Positions 41,374 through 48,780 of a DNA stretch of 64,000 nt are shown one piece after another. The DNA comes from JALOLV01 sp046295175. Its GTDB lineage: Bacteria > Bacteroidota > Bacteroidia > Cytophagales > Spirosomataceae. The position numbers were made by a program, and so were the translations under genes. The DNA lies in the NCBI GenBank assembly GCA_046295175.1, contig JBKBNY010000004.1, positions 420,591 to 484,590 of the forward strand, written 5' to 3'. Within the stretch, counting starts at the first letter, position 1. Each line of letters begins with the position of its first letter. A model generated the notes under the pieces. The model was not told the DNA's origin. It saw only the letters and a program-made list of their open reading frames with translations, and made no database searches.

Positions 41374-44007
41374 TTATTTATAAACCTGATGATTTTCATT
41401 ACCTCCAGATTTTAGGTAAGCAACCAAATCCTTTAATTCTTCTTCGTTTAAAGAATTTATCAAACCCGGCAACATCGACGAAACTGTTGAATACTTTTTA
41501 GAAACTACATTTTTCTTCAAAACTTTAGTCAAGTAATCCGGTGTATAAGGATTCTGCGAGATATAGTAATAATTAGCATCTTGATTTGTAATTTTTCCTA
41601 CAATACTCTTACCATTTTTCAACTGGAATTCGGTGGCGGCATACTGGTCTGAAATTGATTTATCAGGATGAATAATTGCCTCCATCATGTCTTTAGTGCT
41701 GAATCGAGTACCAACTTGAGTTAAATCAGGACCAATATTACCACCTTCGCCTCGAACAGCATGACATCTCGAACAAGTAGTTGCTATAAACATTGAACGA
41801 CCACGTTTGAAATCTCTTTTTGTGAGTTCAGCCGAAAAAATTTTATCTACATCCTCCAATTTATAATTCTTTCCTGGTCCTTTCGGATAATCGGCCTCTA
41901 CTAAATCATTACCCGAATCGGTCAATAAATCTCCACCCGAAAGTTTGTCATAGTACGCTTTTTTATCGGCAGGAACATTTGCCAACGCCATTTTACGGGC
42001 TTTATCAATGAAACCAATGTAGCTATTTCCACCTCGATAGGTAAATGCTTTTTTATACCATCCAAAGTATTTTTCTCGGGTTTCATTTGTCCAGCCAGTT
42101 TTTAATCTCGAAAGCATCACTGCGTAATAAGTTTGCTGTGGAGCAGGCATTTTTTCGAGCATTTTGGCAATATCAAGTCCGTAAGCAGGGTTTCTTAGAA
42201 TCAAATCTTCTGAACTTGTCGCAAACTTTTCGTTATCGGCTGGATTCTCTTTTTTATCCATCAAAGCCAACGTTTTTGGCAAGACTTCGGGTGATTCGAG
42301 GAAAACCAATAATTTGCAATATTGCTTGTTTAATTCACTGGCTTGAGCAGGGAACTTAGTGTGTAATAATGCCGAAATAGCATTTGTTTGTGATGCTTCT
42401 GGCATACCAAATCTTGAAAAAACTAACTCATAGGCTCTCAATAAATCTAATTGCTGAGATTGACTGAGTTGCTCTATCTTAACACCCAAAAGTGCATTCA
42501 AAATTGCCGATTTATCAGCCGATGTTGTGCTTCTTGTCAGTGCAATCATGGCATTGATTAATGCAATCGGGTTCTTTTCAGCCAAGGCTTGTTTCTTCCA
42601 AGATTCAATTGGTTGATGTTCAAGAGCAATTCTCGAAGAATATCGGATGAATCTATCAGCGTGGGCTAAATTTGAAAAAGCAACCTTTATAGCCTCTGGA
42701 TTGGTCGAATGTAACCCCTCAATCTGTCTTCTTAGTTTGTTTTCAGCCGTTAATTCAGTAGGTTTTGTATCGGCGGTACTTTCATTTCCGTTATAATAAA
42801 CTCTATAAAGGTCCGATTCAAGTCTTCTTCCACCTGTCAAGAAATACAATGCACCATCTGGTCCGATTGTTCCATCGGTCAATGGCAACGGAACACCCGA
42901 TAAAAATTCTTCTCTTTCGGCAGTGTAAGTTGAGCCTTGAGGTTTTAAGTGAATGGCGTGCATGATTCCGAAACTCCAATCAAATGCCAACAATGTATTT
43001 TTATATTTTTGTGGGAATTTTGCATCTTTCAGATACAAAAGGTTTGTTGGCGAACCTTGTCCGATATTAATTACGGGTGGTAAATTATCAGGGAAATTGG
43101 CCGACCACTTGCCGTTTCCTGTTCTCCAACCAAATTCCGAACCACTTGTTGCATGACAGATTCGAGTTGGGCGATACCATGGCAAACCAAAATCCCACTC
43201 CATGTCGGCATCGTAAACAAACAAATCACCTGCATCATTAAATGCCAAATCAAATGGGTTTCTGTATCCGGCTGAAACCAAATCCCATTTTGAGCCGTCT
43301 GGACTTACATTGGCAACCCATCCACCCGGTTCTTTACGGTCGTTGGCGTGTCCACGAGGGTCTTTAATGGCAGGAAATAAATTATCGTATTGCCAAGTCA
43401 TCGGGATTTTATACGAATCCATTTTAGGCAAATCGGTATAATTTCCACAAATAACATATAAAGATTTTTTATCAGGAGACAATTTAATGCTGTGTGGGCC
43501 ATGTTCACCTTCGCCAACTAATTCTTTCAAAAGTGTCAATTTATCAAATTGGTCATCGCCATCGGTATCTTGCAAACGATAAAAACCACTTGTTTTCGGC
43601 AAACGCTTATTCGAACGGTTATTGACCATTACATACAAACTATTGAAGGCGTAAAGTAATCCGTGGGCGGCACCAAAAGTCGTGGTATCTCCTTTGATTT
43701 TAATTTTTTCAATTTTCGGTGTAATATCTTTAGAACCAATGGCAGGAATTTCGAGGCGATAAATACCGCCGTATTGGTCAGATGCCAACATTCGGCCTTT
43801 ATCATCAAAACACATGGAAACCCATGAACCCAATTTGCTCTCAGACGGACTCATAATATGCTCAGCAACAAAACCTGATTGTAACTTTAACTTGCTGATT
43901 TTAGGGTTTTCATCAGAAGAATAATATCTAATTATTGTGTAAGAACCTGCAATAATTGGCATTACAATTAGCGTGATATTGAAGAGTGCTTTCTTAAAAT
44001 TGTTCAT
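41374..44007 (-). CDS. PVC-type membrane-bound dehydrogenase with C-terminal cytochrome c domain
   Basis: An 877-residue protein. An uncleaved or anchor-type N-terminal helix (KKALFNITLIVMPIIAGSYT) leads to a periplasmic beta-propeller domain of the PVC/TIGR02604 dehydrogenase type (about 40-430; LASDQYGGIYRLEIP, HGLLYAFNSLYVMV, NPFDLAFNDAGDLFVYDADM), then HEAT-like helical repeats (about 430-720) and a cytochrome c domain (about 745-870) with the haem motif CSRCH after SMFIATT. Such proteins are thought to oxidise sugars or alcohols in the periplasm and pass electrons to the respiratory chain. Last gene of the operon starting at 52838; a paralogue is the third-to-last domain set at 48781. 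Confidence 0.88.
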   Translation of the reverse strand: MNNFKKALFNITLIVMPIIAGSYTIIRYYSSDENPKISKLKLQSGFVAEHIMSPSESKLGSWVSMCFDDKGRMLASDQYGGIYRLEIPAIGSKDITPKIEKIKIKGDTTTFGAAHGLLYAFNSLYVMVNNRSNKRLPKTSGFYRLQDTDGDDQFDKLTLLKELVGEGEHGPHSIKLSPDKKSLYVICGNYTDLPKMDSYKIPMTWQYDNLFPAIKDPRGHANDRKEPGGWVANVSPDGSKWDLVSAGYRNPFDLAFNDAGDLFVYDADMEWDFGLPWYRPTRICHATSGSEFGWRTGNGKWSANFPDNLPPVINIGQGSPTNLLYLKDAKFPQKYKNTLLAFDWSFGIMHAIHLKPQGSTYTAEREEFLSGVPLPLTDGTIGPDGALYFLTGGRRLESDLYRVYYNGNESTADTKPTELTAENKLRRQIEGLHSTNPEAIKVAFSNLAHADRFIRYSSRIALEHQPIESWKKQALAEKNPIALINAMIALTRSTTSADKSAILNALLGVKIEQLSQSQQLDLLRAYELVFSRFGMPEASQTNAISALLHTKFPAQASELNKQYCKLLVFLESPEVLPKTLALMDKKENPADNEKFATSSEDLILRNPAYGLDIAKMLEKMPAPQQTYYAVMLSRLKTGWTNETREKYFGWYKKAFTYRGGNSYIGFIDKARKMALANVPADKKAYYDKLSGGDLLTDSGNDLVEADYPKGPGKNYKLEDVDKIFSAELTKRDFKRGRSMFIATTCSRCHAVRGEGGNIGPDLTQVGTRFSTKDMMEAIIHPDKSISDQYAATEFQLKNGKSIVGKITNQDANYYYISQNPYTPDYLTKVLKKNVVSKKYSTVSSMLPGLINSLNEEELKDLVAYLKSGGNENHQVYK

Positions 44008-44070
44008 TTTTATCGAAGGTTGAATATGAAACTTTTCTATTTGTGTGGGTAAACGAGTTGAAAATTCATT

Positions 44071-45018
44071 CTACAAATTCAATTCTTTTTGATTGAAAAT
44101 ACAATTTGGTTGTGGTGGTTGGTTTCTTAAAATAGCAAGTACATTGTTTACAGTCGAAACACACATATTCTTGTATGTTGTAGCTGTAAGACTACTTACA
44201 TGTGCCGTTATCAATGCTTTTGGATGCGAATTAAGCGGGTCATCGGCCGTTGGAGCTGGCGAAGTTGGCACATCTGCACCATAACCACCCAATTTTCCTG
44301 AATTAAGAGCATCAATCAATGATTGTTTATCAATGAGTTGTCCACGAGCAGTGTTTACCAAAACTGCATCGGGTTTCATCTTCGAAAATGTTTCTGAATT
44401 GAACATTTTCTCGGTCTCTATATTCAAAGCAATGTGTACAGAAATAATGTCAGATTCTTTCAATAAATCTTCTTTTGAAACATACTCATACGGCACATCT
44501 TTTTTGTTCTGCGACCAATAAATTACTCTCATTCCCAATGCTTTGGCAATTTTAGCCACTTTTTGACCGATATTTCCCAAACCTAAAATTCCGATGGTCT
44601 TCTCTCCTACTTCATCACTTTTGAATTTACTTCGAGCGGCCCAATTCCCAGATTTAACATCATTCAATGCTTCATAAAGATTACGTTGAAGCATCAAAAT
44701 CAATGCAATTGTATGTTCGGCCACAGTATTTGCGTTTGAACCCGGAGCATTGACAACTTTAATTTTTCTTTTTGTGGCTTCTTTGACATCAACATTATCA
44801 AGTCCGACACCACAGCGAGCCGCCACTTTGAGGTTTGGACAAGCGTCCATCAAAGCTAAATTCACTTGTCCAAGCCCACGAGTGATAACTGCATCAATTT
44901 TACTCAAATCTTCAACCGAAACTTGGCTTTCATAATTCTTAAAAATTGCTATATCTGTTTGATTTTCAAGGATTTGAAAAGCTGAATCTTCGACTGATTC
45001 TAATAATAAAATGTTCAT
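44071..45018 (-). CDS. D-2-hydroxyacid dehydrogenase-like oxidoreductase, odd active site
   Basis: A 315-residue protein of the PGDH/D-lactate dehydrogenase fold. The coenzyme motif is GILGLGNIGQKV (143-154) followed by VIYWSQNKK, where the Asp selecting NAD is replaced by Ser/Gln, which suggests NADP(H). The catalytic Arg 225 (NTARGQLID) and His 273 (LITAHVSSLT) are present, but the usual Glu after DVFEEEP is missing: the same place reads DVPTSPAPTADDP with no Glu, so the His-Glu relay is broken or shifted. It could reduce a 2-keto sugar acid made by the neighbouring dehydratase (45652). An 8-base tandem repeat lies in its leader (45032-45063). Confidence 0.88.
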   Translation of the reverse strand: MNILLLESVEDSAFQILENQTDIAIFKNYESQVSVEDLSKIDAVITRGLGQVNLALMDACPNLKVAARCGVGLDNVDVKEATKRKIKVVNAPGSNANTVAEHTIALILMLQRNLYEALNDVKSGNWAARSKFKSDEVGEKTIGILGLGNIGQKVAKIAKALGMRVIYWSQNKKDVPYEYVSKEDLLKESDIISVHIALNIETEKMFNSETFSKMKPDAVLVNTARGQLIDKQSLIDALNSGKLGGYGADVPTSPAPTADDPLNSHPKALITAHVSSLTATTYKNMCVSTVNNVLAILRNQPPQPNCIFNQKELNL

Positions 45019-45031
45019 TTTGAAAAATTAT

Positions 45032-45063
45032 GAATGAGCGAATGAGTGAATGAGTGAATGTTT
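45032..45063. repeat. 8-base tandem repeat in the leader of the D-2-hydroxyacid dehydrogenase
   Basis: Four units, GAATGAGC, GAATGAGT, GAATGAGT and GAATGTTT, in a row, the last two bases of each partly degenerate. The array sits 14 bases upstream of the start codon (minus strand), where changes in unit number would change leader length or spacing. Confidence 0.6.
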
Positions 45064-45111
45064 GATACAATCACAAAACTACTCTTTCACAATCCCAGTA
45101 ACGCACTTCGC

Positions 45112-45600
45112 TCAATTATTATGGTAAAGTGTTGCGTCTTTTGATTTATAACCTCTAAAATCATTTCTGCCCGAAACATAAATCCCTTCTTTGAATAAAT
45201 CGTCTTCGAGAATTTTCGGGTCTAATTGATAACCCGGAGGGCTTGAAAGTTCGAGTAAATTACCCGAAGGGTCTCGAACAAACATTTGGAGATTTCCGCC
45301 CGGAAGCACTCTAACTTTTCCCCACGGAGTAATATCAATGATTCCCAATTCTTTCATTCGCCAATAAATTGGATTAATATCATCAATCGTGATACAGATA
45401 TGTCCACGAAACGAAAAAACATCATCCCATTCGGTCAGATGAAGTTGTTGAGTTTCGTTGAATTTGAAAAAAGCGGTTGGATAATCAAACAAAAATGCTG
45501 GAATTACCTCTAAACCTAATTCTTTTTCGTAGAATTCGCAGGCTTCTTCTAAGTTCTTAACTATCAAAGCCACATGATTTATGCCGATTGCTTTTGCCAT
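45112..45600 (-). CDS. VOC superfamily (glyoxalase/dioxygenase-like) protein
   Basis: A 162-residue protein with two paired beta-alpha-beta-beta-beta units. Metal-ligand positions are visible as His 9 (GINHVALIVKNL), Glu in LHLTEWDD, His in RGHICITIDDI and Glu in GNLLELSSPPGY. The helical ending YQLDPKILEDDLFKEGIYV is shared with lactoylglutathione-lyase-like and fosfomycin-type proteins. The reaction is unknown: an isomerase, epimerase or dioxygenase acting on a keto-acid or aldehyde is possible. It is the sixth gene of the operon, between the dehydratase and the 2-hydroxyacid dehydrogenase, suggesting a role on a pathway intermediate. Confidence 0.88.
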   Translation of the reverse strand: MAKAIGINHVALIVKNLEEACEFYEKELGLEVIPAFLFDYPTAFFKFNETQQLHLTEWDDVFSFRGHICITIDDINPIYWRMKELGIIDITPWGKVRVLPGGNLQMFVRDPSGNLLELSSPPGYQLDPKILEDDLFKEGIYVSGRNDFRGYKSKDATLYHNN

Positions 45601-45603
45601 AAG

Positions 45604-45645
45604 ACCTCACCCCTGCCCCTCTCCCGATGGAGAGGGGTTAAGAGG
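45604..45645. repeat. GC-rich REP-like hairpin element
   Basis: The spacer between the VOC and dehydratase genes contains CCTCACCCC, then CCCCTCTCC (45616-45624), loop CGAT, GGAGAGGGG (45629-45637). This perfect nine-pair GC-rich hairpin stands out from the AT-rich surroundings and resembles dispersed CCCCTCTCC/GGAGAGGGG elements found between genes in several Bacteroidota and cyanobacterial genomes. Confidence 0.6.
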
Positions 45646-45651
45646 ATTTAT

Positions 45652-46818
45652 TTAAATTTTCTGTTTAAACTCTTTTACAAAATCCCAGTTTGGAGTAAGT
45701 CCAAGTCCAGGGGTTGAAGGTGCTGAAATCATTCCATCAACAACTTCGATTTTTTCATTGACCAATTCATACATCATTGGGTTGCCGCCAAGAGAAAACT
45801 CAATCACAACAGCTGCAGGTGAGGCAAACGCCACATTTACACCCGCCATGAATGAAAAAGCCGAACCCCAACAATGCGGAGCCAATTCGAGCTGATAAGT
45901 ATGTGCCAACTGCGAAACCCGCATAGCTTCGGTGATACCCCCAATAATTGCCGAATCGGGCTGAACGACATCCAAAGCTCTCACTTCTATCAAATCTCTT
46001 ACATCGAAAGCCGTGTATTCGCTTTCTCCAGCGGCAATCGGAATGGCGGTTGATGCCCTAACTTCGGCAGTCCCATGTCTGTTATCAGGGCTAATTGGTT
46101 CTTCAAACCAATATAAATTACAGTCTTCTACCCCTTTACAAAACTGTTTTGCTTCGGGAACGCTAAAAGTACCGTGTGCATCGGTCATTAATTTAATATT
46201 TTCTCCGATTCCTTCGCGAGCCGCTTTTACACGTTTTACACTTTCTCCGACGGTCTCGTCCATGATTCCAACTCGCATTTTCACGCCTTTGAATCCCTTT
46301 GAAATATAGCCGTTGAGTTGTTCGCCAATCTTATCTGCACCTGCCCAACCACCGCTTGCATAACATTCCATCATATCCCGGCAAGCTCCGCCGAGTAGTT
46401 CAACAACTGGCACGCCCAAAGCCTTTCCTTTTAAATCCCAAAGAGCGGTATCAACACCACTCATGGCCGAAATAGTAAGCCCACGACGACCTAAAATTGG
46501 AAATTTACGTCCTCTCGAAAGTGCATAATGGTCACGAGAGCCATTGTAAACTATCTCCCAAATTCGGCTGATATTTCGGGCATCTTGCCCAATCAAAATT
46601 GGTTTTATTTCATTTTCGATACAACTGACAATCGATGCACACACCCCTGATGAACCCACAGCGGCTTTGGCTTCACCAAAACCTTGAAGACCATTTTCGG
46701 TTGTAACAACAACCAAAGTCATGTCGAAATTAGTTAAAAGTCCGTAATCAGAACGGTGCTGTTTTTCTCTCGGTATCGGACAACGAAGCCAAAATGCTTC
46801 AACGTTTGTAATTTTCAT
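45652..46818 (-). CDS. Mandelate racemase/muconate lactonizing enzyme-type acid-sugar dehydratase
   Basis: A 388-residue enolase-superfamily enzyme from the ATG at 46818; the frame can be extended to a TTG at 46827 by three residues. The N-terminal capping domain (GEAKAAVGSSG) precedes the barrel. Metal ligands are Asp 213 (LMTDAHGTF), Glu 239 (YWFEEPISP) and Glu 265 (IAAGESEYTAFD). The general base His 315 (APHCWGSAF) with Asp 288 (VVQPDSAIIGG) forms the MR-subgroup dyad; the first-barrel KxK motif is K180-M-R182. This set fits acid-sugar dehydratases of the mandelate racemase subgroup that turn an aldonate into a 2-keto-3-deoxy acid. The exact sugar is not readable. Confidence 0.92.
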   Translation of the reverse strand: MKITNVEAFWLRCPIPREKQHRSDYGLLTNFDMTLVVVTTENGLQGFGEAKAAVGSSGVCASIVSCIENEIKPILIGQDARNISRIWEIVYNGSRDHYALSRGRKFPILGRRGLTISAMSGVDTALWDLKGKALGVPVVELLGGACRDMMECYASGGWAGADKIGEQLNGYISKGFKGVKMRVGIMDETVGESVKRVKAAREGIGENIKLMTDAHGTFSVPEAKQFCKGVEDCNLYWFEEPISPDNRHGTAEVRASTAIPIAAGESEYTAFDVRDLIEVRALDVVQPDSAIIGGITEAMRVSQLAHTYQLELAPHCWGSAFSFMAGVNVAFASPAAVVIEFSLGGNPMMYELVNEKIEVVDGMISAPSTPGLGLTPNWDFVKEFKQKI

Positions 46819-46880
46819 AGCCCTCAAGCTCCCTTGGGAAGTTTTTTTGAATTTTATCTATTATGCGATTTTTAATAAAC

Positions 46881-47885
46881 TTACGACTTAAATTGTTCTT
46901 CAATTTCTTCAATAGTTGGAAGACTACTTTTTAAATTTTCTGGTAAATTTTGTGCAATTATAAATTCGCTAATACCGATTGGTTTATTAACATCTCTCAA
47001 TGCAAACTCTGCTTCAATGCTATTTTTTTCTTTGCAGAGTAATAATCCGATGGTGGGTTTATCGTCATCCATTTTTACCAAGCTATCTACAGCAGACAGA
47101 TAAAAGTTGAGTTTTCCTGTAAATTCGGGTTTGAATTTTGTATTCTTAAGCTCAATTACTACATAACATTTGAGTTTGATGTGATAAAAAAGCAAATCAA
47201 TATAATAATCGTTATCAGCTACTTTTAAATGATATTGTTGTCCTACAAAGGCAAATCCTTTCCCTAATTCTAATAAAAACTTACTCACGTGCTTTACAAG
47301 CTGATTTTCAATATCTTTCTCTTGATATTCAGCATCTAACGATATAAAATCGAATACATAGGGGTCTTTTAAGGTTTGTTGTATTAAATCAGATTGAAAA
47401 CTTGGAAGAATTTCTTTGAAATTATTGACCGATTTACCTTCTCTCTGGTGCAAATTACTTTTGATTTGTAAATCCAGAATTTCTCTCCCCCACTGATTTT
47501 CAAGGCATTTTTGAGCATACCACAATCGCAATTCTTTGTCTTTTATTTTTTCGATTAGTAAGATATTATGACCCCATGGCAATTTTGCAACAACCTGTTG
47601 CAAAATTGAAATATCAGGGTATTCATTAGCAAATCGAAGCATATAACTCAAATTCCTTTCAGAATAACCTTTTATATTTGTCAAATCGTTTTTAATATCT
47701 TTTGCAAGTCTTGGAATTACCTTCGACGACCACCCTTCTTGATTTTGTCGTTCAGCAATGAGCTTACCTGTTTGCCAATAAAGCATAATCATTTCGGCAT
47801 TTATTGAAACAGCAGCTCGAATCTGTGCTTTACGAATATTTGCCTTAATTTCTTCAAGTAATGATTGATAAACAGCTAATTGCAT
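46881..47885 (-). CDS. DUF1016/PDDEXK nuclease-domain protein (YhcG-like)
   Basis: A 334-residue protein. Residues 1-150 are the DUF1016 N-terminal part (MQLAVYQSLLEEIKANIRKA, NIKGYSERNLSYMLRFANEY). Residues 205-310 form a PDDEXK nuclease fold: GFAFVGQQYHLKVADNDYYI, the acidic residue Asp 230 in YYIDLLFYH, and the catalytic pair Glu 245 and Lys 247 in VIELKNTKFKPE. YhcG-type proteins are of uncertain role; DNA repair, mobile-element or defence functions have been proposed. It sits inside a sugar-oxidation operon, six bases after the epimerase gene and 62 bases before the dehydratase, with no sign of a toxin partner. The placement suggests an insertion into the operon. Confidence 0.9.
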   Translation of the reverse strand: MQLAVYQSLLEEIKANIRKAQIRAAVSINAEMIMLYWQTGKLIAERQNQEGWSSKVIPRLAKDIKNDLTNIKGYSERNLSYMLRFANEYPDISILQQVVAKLPWGHNILLIEKIKDKELRLWYAQKCLENQWGREILDLQIKSNLHQREGKSVNNFKEILPSFQSDLIQQTLKDPYVFDFISLDAEYQEKDIENQLVKHVSKFLLELGKGFAFVGQQYHLKVADNDYYIDLLFYHIKLKCYVVIELKNTKFKPEFTGKLNFYLSAVDSLVKMDDDKPTIGLLLCKEKNSIEAEFALRDVNKPIGISEFIIAQNLPENLKSSLPTIEEIEEQFKS

Positions 47886-47891
47886 GAAATT

Positions 47892-48776
47892 TTAAATCAA
47901 TGGTCTAAGTGTTTCTACGGATTTACGCGTGAGCATGGTATAAAACTCTTCGGTTACTGCTGAACTACCGTGGTCTTCTAAGAATTTCTTTTGCTCAGGG
48001 CTTAGTCCTTCTGGATTGTGTTCGATAGAATTCGGATACGGATTGGCAGGTGTTCTATCTAATGGAGAGCAGAATTCGACTGAAAGCACTTCATTATAGC
48101 CAATTTCATGTAAAGTTGAAATGATTTTAGGCCATTCTAATTTACCCATACCCGGTGCCATACGGTTATTATCGGCCACGTGAAAACCAACTAAACGGCC
48201 TTTTGCTCGGCGAATAGCCTCAAACATATTATCCTCTTCGATATTCATGTGGAAGGTATCCAAACAAACGCCACAATTGGGTCCGGTAGCTTTTGCCAAT
48301 GCCAACGCTTGGTCGCCTCGGTTGATAAAATAGGTTTCAAAACGGTTGATTGGCTCAATTCCTATTTTGATTCCAACGCTTTCGGCATATTCATAAACCT
48401 CTTGCATTCCCTCTACTGCCCATTGCCATTCTTCATCTGGACGGCCATCAGGGATGATTTTTCCCACCGTTGCAGGCACTACCGACACCATTCGTCCGTT
48501 GAGTTCTCGAACCATCCTGACAACGTCTTTTACATACTGGACAGACTTCGCCCTTTGTGATTTATCTTTTGCCAAAAGGTTGCGGTCTTCGAGCATGAGT
48601 GTTACCGAACCCCAGCATTTAATTCCAAAACTTTCGAGCAAATTGCCCACGTGCTTGGTATCATACGCCTCTGGCGAACCTTGAATTTCAATATTTTCGT
48701 AGCCCAATGATGCGATTCTCTCTACCGTTTTTTCGATACTTTCGGCACGCATCCAATTATGAATTGCTAATTCCAT
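47892..48776 (-). CDS. Ketose 3-epimerase-type sugar isomerase (TIM barrel)
   Basis: A 294-residue AP-endonuclease-family-2 barrel. The metal ligands of D-tagatose/D-psicose 3-epimerases are visible: Glu 141 in IGIEPINRFETYF, Asp 173 and His 176 in CLDTFHMNIEE, His 199 in GFHVADNNRM and Glu 234 in LSVEFCSPLD. EPINRFETYF is a hallmark of the DTE family, so a ketose or ketose-phosphate 3-epimerase is more likely than a xylose isomerase. It lies four bases after the SGNH/cytochrome gene and begins the cytoplasmic part of the operon. A 3-keto sugar or ketose released in the periplasm would be a reasonable substrate, but this is inference. Confidence 0.9.
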   Translation of the reverse strand: MELAIHNWMRAESIEKTVERIASLGYENIEIQGSPEAYDTKHVGNLLESFGIKCWGSVTLMLEDRNLLAKDKSQRAKSVQYVKDVVRMVRELNGRMVSVVPATVGKIIPDGRPDEEWQWAVEGMQEVYEYAESVGIKIGIEPINRFETYFINRGDQALALAKATGPNCGVCLDTFHMNIEEDNMFEAIRRAKGRLVGFHVADNNRMAPGMGKLEWPKIISTLHEIGYNEVLSVEFCSPLDRTPANPYPNSIEHNPEGLSPEQKKFLEDHGSSAVTEEFYTMLTRKSVETLRPLI

Positions 48777-48780
48777 TGTG

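Noticed and set aside
46881..48776. Toxin-antitoxin or restriction system made of the nuclease and its neighbour
   Set aside because: The neighbour has a complete ketose 3-epimerase metal site and no DNA-binding or methylase motifs.
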